From Phialocephala subalpina (taxonomy: Eukaryota; Ascomycota; Leotiomycetes; Helotiales; Mollisiaceae): a DNA stretch of 14,392 nucleotides. The notes beneath the pieces were generated by a model. The model searched no databases. It was not told the origin of the DNA and worked only from the letters and a program-made list of their open reading frames with translations. The first letter of the stretch is position 1; each line of letters begins with the position of its first letter. A program made the translations under genes and the position numbers. Where the stretch lies: NCBI GenBank assembly GCA_900073065.1, contig FJOG01000034.1, positions 331,872 to 346,263 on the forward strand. The letters are read 5' to 3'. Below, in pieces: positions 8,641 through 14,392 of the stretch.

Positions 8641-9093
8641 CCAGATTTGAACGTGCTATTTTTAGATTCGGAGTACTACAATTGCGATTATATCTGTTTG
8701 AAAGACTGCACCTCGAAGTGATTGCATTTAAAGTATAATACTTCAATATATTACAAGGTAGTGCATATGCCTTATTTATATTTCAAGCCAAATTGGTCCG
8801 AATTGCAGTAGTGCAATTCGGACTCCTTTGGCTTGAAGTATACGAATTCGGCTCAGTAGAACTTAGAGCAAGCTGAAATTTTACACTGAAACCCAAACTA
8901 CTCCGGCTGATAATACAAAAATCCAGAGCATTCCTATAATGTATACTAAGCCACGAGTTAATAATAAATTCATTTATCTATTTTATGATATTAAATGTAG
9001 TCCTTCTCTTAAGCTTTATTTTCTAGGGAACCTTATGCTTGCTATTACATGCTATTGACTGAGACATCCTACGTAACACCATATCACTTGCTT
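8641..9093. other. AT-rich region without genes, containing a long hairpin
   Basis: Apart from the hairpin at 8782-8837, this stretch is AT-rich with no usable open frame. Its right end probably holds the 3' untranslated region of the minus-strand MADS-box gene. No tRNA or other RNA gene is recognised. Confidence 0.5.
8782..8837. repeat. 26-bp inverted repeat with a 4-nt loop (long hairpin)
   Basis: The arm at 8782-8807 (ttcaagccaaa ... ccgaattgca) pairs with 8812-8837 over 26 bp with three mismatches, around loop gtag. AT and GT pairs can lengthen the stem by about five more base pairs on each side. The hairpin lies alone in AT-rich DNA. It could be a foldback (MITE-like) remnant, a precursor of small RNAs, or a protein-binding site. 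No terminal direct repeats that would prove a transposon are seen. Confidence 0.85.
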
Positions 9094-9479
9094 TCACGGC
9101 CCGTCCCGAGAATCTTTCTTGGCGGAATCTTGCTTGGTAGAATCTTGCTTGGTGGAATCTTGCTTGGTGGAATCTTGCTTGCTAGCTTCGAAATCCTCTG
9201 GCAAGAGATCTTTCGGGAGTGGATATGATTGTTGCTATTTTTGTATTAGTATTTGTATATAAATCAATTATTAAAACTTACAATCTCTTCCCAAGAAGGC
9301 CATACTAATTTTTTGCTGGATCTGTATGTGAAGTATCGACCAGACTGATAGATGAAAAGTCCAATCTTTGCGTGATGTAATTTTCCAAATTCATGTGCCT
9401 TTTTGAAGACGGTGTGCTTTCTTCTTCGGCAGTTCTCGCCTGTTCGTGATGAAGTACGACTTCGTGCTGGAGTAATCAT
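9094..9479 (-). CDS. Minimal MADS-box (SRF-type) protein with a KQDST repeat tail
   Basis: Two exons: 9282-9479, then 9094-9234 after a 47-bp intron (gtaagt ... tactaatac ... tag), giving 112 aa. Residues about 8-55 resemble the N-terminal DNA-binding part of MADS domains: a basic RRRKHTVFKKAHEFGKL helix, then a hydrophobic strand (KIGLFIY) and SGRYFTYRS. The usual I and K domains are missing, so the protein is far shorter than Mcm1 or Rlm1. Residues 85-109 are five KQDST-like pentapeptides encoded by a 15-bp tandem repeat. Short proteins of this type are scattered in ascomycete genomes. A role in DNA binding in the nucleus follows from the fold and is not shown here. The start has A at -3. 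Confidence 0.78.
9106..9180 (-). repeat. 15-bp coding tandem repeat in the MADS-box gene, five copies
   Basis: Five consecutive 15-bp units of the form aagcaagattccacc on the minus strand encode KQDST, KQDST, KQDST, KQDSA and KKDSR. The first three differ at a single base, so the array is recent. Confidence 0.9.
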
Positions 9480-9963
9480 AGTTGATCGAAGGGAATAGAA
9501 ATCATTTGCGACAAAGAAGCTTTATATCCGCAAAATTAGTGACAAGGGATTTGAGGTAAAGCTAGTGAGACCAGGGGATTCAGCCCAAGGGAACGTTAGA
9601 GGGCGTCCAATTCTGGCCCCCTTCTCGCATCAAATGAATCGAACAGCCTTATTTTGGGGGGTAAAAGGCCCACCACTTGGAGCGGTCATTCAAACTTTTA
9701 GAATTGAATTGTCTCGACTAGTCCAAGCATCCATTAACTATTGATTGTGATGGTATATATTTTGAGGGCGACCATCCAAAAAGTAGGGGAGTTTATCCAA
9801 GACCATCCAGCAAGTGACGACCGACCCAGATGATCCCCACCCCAAGTGGATCTTCGATCACTAGTAATGTGTTTAACCAGATGGTCACTCTATCAAGGGT
9901 AGCGGATGACCTAGGGCCATCCAACTAAGATGATCTAGCCGGCCAATTCCAGTTGGTGTGTCA
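9480..9963. other. Intergenic region with scattered short motifs, no gene seen
   Basis: The region holds the promoter of the minus-strand MADS-box gene at its left end. At 9540-9595 there are degenerate copies of the caagggg-type 15-bp unit found at 7.2 kb (gacaaggg, accaggggattc, cccaaggg). A ccatcca motif followed shortly by aag occurs three times (about 9770, 9804 and 9913). No open frame of interest is present. Confidence 0.45.
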
Positions 9964-10157
9964 CCACCTGGTTTGCACGCACCATTCAGTTTGTACACAC
10001 CACCTGGTTTGTACACACCATTTGGTTTGCACGCACCATTCAGTTTGTACACACCATTCGGTGCTTACGCACTACCTGGTTTGCACGCACCGTTCAGTTT
10101 ATACACACCATTTGGTTTTACGCACCACCTGGTTTATACACACCATTCAGTTTATCA
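9964..10157. repeat. 18-bp minisatellite, about 11 copies
   Basis: Tandem units of 18 bp follow ccacctggtttgcacgca or ccattcagtttgtacaca. The two variants partly alternate, and one base is lost in the ninth unit. The period is a multiple of three, so several frames remain open and would encode hexapeptide repeats (such as HHLVCT). These are explained by the repeat. It ends about 28 bp before the ATG of the DUF3723 relic. Confidence 0.92.
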
Positions 10158-10185
10158 CCGCGTCAAACAGGGCGAATCCTTCAGC

Positions 10186-10603
10186 ATGGAGAGTTCTAAG
10201 CAAAGAATTTCAAGGGATAAGCTTGCCAAGTATAAAGGCACAGCTCAAATATCGATTGCACATTTAGACTTCCCACACCCGTGCCGTCAGGTCGACAGAA
10301 AGGTTATTAAACAATTGAAGAGAGATTTTGAAGGTGAAGGGATATATCAAAGACGAACCAACCAACCGGGTTCCAGCTATTATCGACGATCCGACACTTC
10401 AAGCAGGGTTAGAGAAGCTGGCGACCAGTGTCGATGCCTTCAAAGCTGCCTCCAAAGACGATCCACCGAAGCTCCACCTTGCCCGCGACGTAAAGTTGGA
10501 ATGCCTTCACGGGCAACACAGAATTTTGGCTGCCAAAGAATTCCTCGCTCCATCTCAGAGGTGGTGGGTTGTTGACCTCTATAGCACTGGTCAGTATACT
10601 TGA
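10186..10603 (+). pseudogene. DUF3723 protein, N-terminal fragment with frameshift
   Basis: From the ATG at 10186 the frame reads MESSKQRISRDKLAKYKG and continues through HLDFPHP and a basic helix to FEGEG, the N-terminal pattern of fungal DUF3723 proteins. The similarity then continues one base later (IKDEPTNRVPAI, LECLHGQHRILAAKEFL, RWWVVDLYS). An extra base in the ggg run near 10339-10341 therefore breaks the frame. After LYSTG the frame stops at 10603 and the rest of the domain is missing; family members are usually several hundred residues longer. DUF3723 genes have unknown biochemical function but are frequent cargo of Starship elements. An 18-bp minisatellite lies just upstream. A sequencing error could explain the frameshift, but not the missing C-terminal part. 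Confidence 0.78.
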
Positions 10604-10841
10604 TCTGATCCGGCACCCTAGACGCTTGTGGATCAAAATCTCTTGGAGAGAGGGGACGCTAACGCAGGAGAAACGCTGGCATCATCATACTACTGCCGTA
10701 AGGGTTCAAAATGGGAATCACGTCAGCGCACAAGCTCGCCAGCGTCATCGGCACTTAAAATAGCTTTCGGCCAGGTAAATGACATCACTTCCGCAACCCT
10801 GCGCCAAGCACCGAAGAGTTGTGGCCTGGCGCCTTAGGTTT
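10604..10841 (+). other. Unassigned spacer, possible remnant of the DUF3723 gene
   Basis: An open frame (about 10613-10837) reads through LVDQNLLERGDANAGETLA and on to SCGLAP without recognisable similarity. It may be decayed DUF3723 sequence or chance. It probably also contains the promoter of the BTB gene. Confidence 0.25.
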
Positions 10842-11703
10842 ATGCCTTCAGCCCAGAAGAAGCCTGCAACATCTCGACAAACATCAAAGCACCGGTATAT
10901 CGAGCACAAATCCCCAGAAGAGACTTCTTGATGCACCTTTTGAAGACTTTGCATCGTCGTAAGTAATTCGAAGTATCATTATCCTTCCATGCTAATATAA
11001 CAGCCTCCTCCCACTCTATCCCGGTCCTCAAGTCACGATTCGCATCGGTTCTGCAAGCCACGAATATACACTCCCGAAAGCCCTCCTCTGCAAGCAGTCC
11101 CCATATTTCGCAGCTGCGTTCGAAGGAAACTTCAAGGAGGGCGATGACCAGTCAATAACTTTGGAAGAGATAGATGGCGTTGTTTCAACTCGAAGCTTTC
11201 AGATGTTGTCGCAATGGCTATGCCTTGGTCGAGTCGTTTTTGACGAGTTAACACCAGAGGAAAGCATCACAGCTGCCATCGAATTCGCCAGATTAGCAGA
11301 TATGTGCAGTGTCACTGGCATGGAATCTCTAATGTCTGGGCATATCAAGAAGGTCATAATCAGCTCTGCTCCTCCTCCTCCTCCCAAAGGTCTCACGGAG
11401 ACGAGAGACTTAGACACGAACACTCATTGCCTCATATCTCAGCACATCATTTCAGTGGAGTCTCTACCTGCCGGGCATCCAGTGCGCGGTCTATTGGCTG
11501 CAGCAGTGATTGAAGGATATTTTTGCAGCGATGACTTCAAGTTTTCAAAGGAGGCTGAACTCCCCAACTTTTCTATTGATCTTCTTAAGATAATAAAGGC
11601 TACCCTCAAGACTTTAACCAATAATCAAGGTGGTATTGCTTTTAAGGATCCTTTCAGTGGGGAGATGTTAGGGCTCGAGCGGGTCCCCGATATTTATTTT
11701 TGA
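10842..11703 (+). CDS. BTB/POZ-domain protein, first exon frameshifted
   Basis: Exon 2 (11004-11703, 233 aa) carries a fungal BTB/POZ fold: PQVTIRIGS, EYTLPKALLCKQSPYFAAAF, then EGNFKEGDDQ and RSFQMLSQWLCLGRV. A helical C-terminal region follows. The family forms dimers and often serves as substrate adaptors for CUL3 ubiquitin ligases; small fungal members are mostly uncharacterised. Upstream of a 45-bp intron (10959-11003, branch gctaat) exon 1 reads NPQKRLLDAPFEDFASS, but that frame has no ATG. A plausible start, ATG at 10842 (MPSAQKKPATSRQTS), is in the frame one base earlier. The shift can be placed in the AAA run at 10886-10888. The gene is therefore either newly broken, wrongly sequenced, or uses another start. 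Its 3' end faces the next gene 63 bp away. Confidence 0.78.
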
Positions 11704-11766
11704 TATTTCTTGGAATCACATGTTGGAAAATTGCTTCAAGAATGTAATTCGATGCTGTTCTAAGTA

Positions 11767-13686
11767 CTAAGAATAAAAAAAGTCTTCTCCAAACCGATCC
11801 ATCTCTTTCCAATCTATCGGAGATGAAAGATAATCCGTGTATGGCATATTGCTTGGATTATGGTCATTGCTAGTAGTAAGATTAGGCAAATTCACACAAT
11901 TGCTGGCTTGATGTTCAAGGTCCACAGGGGGATGTGGTGAAGCATCACTCTCGGTTTGAGAAAGCTCGGAAAGAGCTTCGTCTGTCAGATAGGAGGCGTA
12001 ATTGACATCATCAGAGTACTCAAGTAGCTCTCTTAACGGTCGAATTTCTAGCTCTCCAGATCTGATCTGAGCTTCAGTTAACATTTCGAGCGTCAGTGTC
12101 CGCTTCGGCAAGCATTGACCTTCGATCAGGGCCGAAAGGAAGGACGAGAGGTTCTCAATATCGGTCTTCAAACATGGTCTGGAAGAATCCAAATGTGCTA
12201 TTAAGGCATCTTCTTGGGGTGCTGTTAGTTCTCGTAGGCTAGGATCAAGGTTAGCTAATGACCAAGGACAAGGAGATCGAACGACAACTCACTTCTCATC
12301 CCACAAATCTTGAGGCAACAAGAGCAAAATGCCTATATCATAAGATTCAACTAGTTTTGCACACGCCCGTCCTATCTGTCTCCAGTTCTCAAACCTTCTT
12401 TTGGCATTTTTACGTGTGTTGCCTTCCAACTGCAGTTGCGGAAGAAGGAAGTCGACAAAGGTATCGTTCACAGATGTATTGGTAGCACCGACACAATCAC
12501 CTCCATTTGTTCTCCGTCTTTTCCTTCGAGGCGGGGTTTGTCTGCGAGCCGATGTCTCTTTGGTATATAGTCCAGCTATTCTTGCAAAGTATAAGCGTCG
12601 AGAAAGTTCAACAAAGTATTCATTCGAGGTTCCCATGTCCTCATATTGAAGCTGGTACTTCCGTAGCTGCCCTATTATACTTGTATCTGAGGGATCTGCG
12701 GTTTGGGGCGTGGCTCGTCGTTGCTTCGAAGGAGAACATCTCTGTGCACGCAAGTAGTACCATAAAGTGGCGAGGATTTCGGGGCCTGCAATCCTCTGGA
12801 ACTTGTCCGAAGCCTTGAGAGAGAGCTTAGACAGCGCCTCCACCTTACCAGCCAGTGGCAGATATGCTGAGCCGCCGATCCCACAGTATGCTGTACGTTT
12901 TCGCTTCGTCTGTTCCGGTCTGGCGCGAATCGAGATATGAGAGGTTTCTGCACAGGGAGAGAAATTAGCCATTTGACGTAGAGCAGGTGAGGGGTTCTCT
13001 GTATTGCGCTCACTGAGGTCGGAGGGGATGGCGTCCAGCGCCGAGACATTCCTATTACCGACCGCTAGTGTTTGGGACTGATTCTCCCCATCAACCCCTC
13101 CTATACTTTCATCTAAGGGCATTTGCAAACAGTGGTCTACACGTTCATTGTTAGTGGCAGAAGGGCTGACGGTGCCATCCACAATTGCAGAACCAACAGG
13201 CGTAGCCAGGCGACAAGATGTCTCCGATTTTGGGTTGTGCAGCTCCGGGTCCAGCCACGGTGTTTTGACACCCATAGAACGGTCCACGGTACCTGGATAG
13301 AGTTTATCTGAGGCGACAAGGGCTCTATTGTCACCTCTTTGGTCTCCGCCGTCGTAATTCACAGTCCCTGTCCAGCTAGCAATCTCCTCAGGAGCGGGTT
13401 CTGCAGGCTCGTTATCCAGATCCTCCGCAGGTGTTCCGACTGGCGTCAGCAAGAGCCCGTGGCCGGCGACCTGTTGCGTTGCTGCCAGGAATGAATCGCG
13501 AACAGAAGGATAGCGGTCCAAGTATTGAGAGATGGTGCTCTGCTCACATTCTAGCCACCGAAGAAAAACATCGACGGCCTAAAGGAGTAAGTAAAGGAAG
13601 CTGAAGAAAGAAATTATACAGACCTGATCTATATCTTGAGGCAGGAGAACCTCGTTTCGATGGCACGGTAAGTTCAATCGAGCCAT
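11767..13686 (-). CDS. Unknown-function fungal protein (606 aa), sharing a GILLL block with the gene at 5064-6965
   Basis: Three exons: 13624-13686, 12293-13578 and 11767-12238. The introns are 45 and 54 bp, GT-AG, the second with branch gctaac. The 606-codon frame is continuous, and the ATG at 13686 begins MARLNLPCHRNEVLLPQDIDQ. Residues 20-60 are helical (AVDVFLRWLECEQSTISQYL). Residues 70-240 are Pro/Ser/Asn-rich and probably disordered. Residues about 250-360 are helical. A basic stretch (RRQTPPRRKRRRTNGG) could be a nuclear localisation signal. The conserved-looking block at 415-450 runs RRFENWRQIGRACAKLV to GILLLLPQDL, followed by a helical region and an acidic tail ending GEDFFYS. The layout matches the 566-aa gene on the other side of the repeats. 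No enzymatic motif is recognised, and function is unknown. Confidence 0.8.
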
Positions 13687-13757
13687 CCGATCTGTGACAA
13701 CATAAAGGATGGTGGATGCAGATGTTTGGTGAGGCGACGGCAATGGCGTTTAACTAC

Positions 13758-13769
13758 GCCCAATTGGGC
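13758..13769. promoter_or_regulatory. 12-bp palindrome with back-to-back CCAAT boxes
   Basis: gcccaattgggc is a perfect palindrome about 72 bp upstream of the ATG of the minus-strand 606-aa gene. It carries CCAAT on both strands, overlapping at AT. CCAAT is the binding core of the fungal Hap complex. Use of this site is inferred from position only. Confidence 0.35.
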
Positions 13770-14083
13770 AGAAAATCCTTGGCCCAGCAAGGGATTTCGG
13801 TCACGCTCAGGATTAGGGATGAGTGAATCGTTCTAATATAAGCACGTACTTTACAATCGTATTCCAGCAAAGTCTTTTTTGAGAATGTTATAAAATCTTA
13901 TCCTCAAAATAAATTTAAATCTGCAGCTACAAGCTATTTTTGGAACTAGATCCCTCCTGCTCCGAGAATATCCCAGTTAAAATTGTGCCAACTCAATCTT
14001 TTGACATTAACTATTCCGCTATCCAAGCCATATCTTCTCAGAGCTAAGCTTTTGTATGGTTGGAGCGACTAGTCAGTTGGAGA

Positions 14084-14110
14084 GACCATTCACCTGCCAG
14101 GTGAATGGTC
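14084..14110. repeat. Perfect 13-bp inverted repeat with 1-nt centre
   Basis: gaccattcacctg at 14084-14096 and its exact reverse complement at 14098-14110 surround a single C. The size and tight centre suit binding by a protein dimer better than an RNA hairpin. No gene starts close by. Confidence 0.85.
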
Positions 14111-14392
14111 ACTTTTGTGGATGTTCACGTCTACCCCAACGCCTCGCCTCCCAAACCTATCATGCAACCCTACTTTGTACCAATCCAATCTTGGAGTGGC
14201 TGGAGCTTCCAACTGTCGATAATTCGCAATGCAGCATTGACTAATTATATTATAAACGTGCTGAAAACAGTCTCGGTCAGCCTTGTCAAACGGAATTCGG
14301 TTTAATGTTATTCCGGAGTAGATGACACCAGCTGTTGAATTTTAGCGAAGTCTTCACAGCGTCACTATCATGATGACTCCTTTCACTTAAGA

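Larger units (their letters stand above)
91..14392. mobile_element. Candidate segment of a Starship-like giant transposon (edges not proven)
   Basis: The window contains a DUF3435 tyrosine-recombinase gene near the left side reading inward and, about 9 kb away, the N-terminal part of a DUF3723 gene. In fungi DUF3435 proteins act as Starship captains, sitting first in the element and transcribed into it, and DUF3723 genes are recurrent Starship passengers. The left limit given here is the sharp change from about 7% GC to ordinary composition near position 90. No terminal direct repeats, right edge or empty site can be seen. Many DUF3435 genes with C2H2 tails exist outside defined Starships, so this call is inference from gene content. 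Confidence 0.33.
13687..14392. other. Promoter side of the 606-aa gene and gene-free end of the window
   Basis: The left 100 bp should contain the promoter of the minus-strand gene, including a CCAAT-type palindrome. The rest is moderately AT-rich (especially 13830-13940). It contains short frames without protein-like character and a 27-bp palindrome at 14084-14110. No terminal repeat matching the left part of the window was noticed. Confidence 0.45.

Noticed and set aside
118..8853. Shared 10-mer gaattcggct at 118-127 and 8844-8853 as element-end repeats
   Set aside because: A 10-base match between two sites in 14 kb is expected by chance many times over.
9953..10267. His/Cys-rich frame with HHLVCT repeats, resembling a metal-binding protein
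   Set aside because: It is the translation of the 18-bp minisatellite, and the alternative frame is equally open.
13137..13334. Overlapping short frames on both strands within the 606-aa gene
   Set aside because: They fall inside the large second exon of the minus-strand gene and show no independent similarity.

Overview
This window looks like nuclear DNA of a filamentous ascomycete (Pezizomycotina, possibly Eurotiomycetes). The genes have several very short GT-AG introns (45-59 bp) with CTAAC/CTGAC-type branch sites. The recognisable families are fungal: a DUF3435 ('FluG-domain') protein, DUF3723, a small fungal BTB/POZ protein and a short MADS-box protein. All family names come from reading translated sequence against remembered family patterns; no database search was possible.

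Layout. Positions 1-90 are extremely AT-rich (about 6 G/C in 90 bases) and switch abruptly to ordinary composition. A CT-rich leader with a possible 55-residue ORF (648-815) precedes a five-exon DUF3435 gene (1021-3801, +, 855 aa). DUF3435 is the tyrosine-recombinase family that includes the 'captains' of giant fungal Starship transposons. A small coiled-coil protein gene (4177-4557, -) follows, then a five-exon gene of unknown function (5064-6965, +, 566 aa). From about 7.1 to 8.9 kb there is no convincing gene. That stretch holds a duplicated block containing a 15-bp minisatellite, an array built around CTGCAG palindromes, an array built around CCTAGG palindromes with nested inverted repeats, and a long near-perfect hairpin. 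Next come a two-exon minimal MADS-box gene (9094-9479, -), an 18-bp minisatellite (9964-10157), a truncated and frameshifted DUF3723 gene (10186-10603, +), a BTB/POZ gene with a frameshifted first exon (10842-11703, +), and a three-exon 606-aa gene of unknown function (11767-13686, -). The last 0.7 kb holds promoter-like sequence and a 27-bp palindrome but no clear gene.

How it fits together. A DUF3435 recombinase gene at one side pointing into the window, a DUF3723 relic, repeat-dense gene-poor DNA and an AT-rich edge together suggest part of a Starship-like element, possibly decaying. Neither edge can be proven from this window. The two large unknown genes share a C-terminal block (basic residues, then K/R-x-x-G-R/K, then GILLL) and may be diverged members of one undescribed fungal family. 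The DUF3723 and BTB genes each carry an apparent +1 in a short homopolymer, which is either pseudogenisation or sequencing error.
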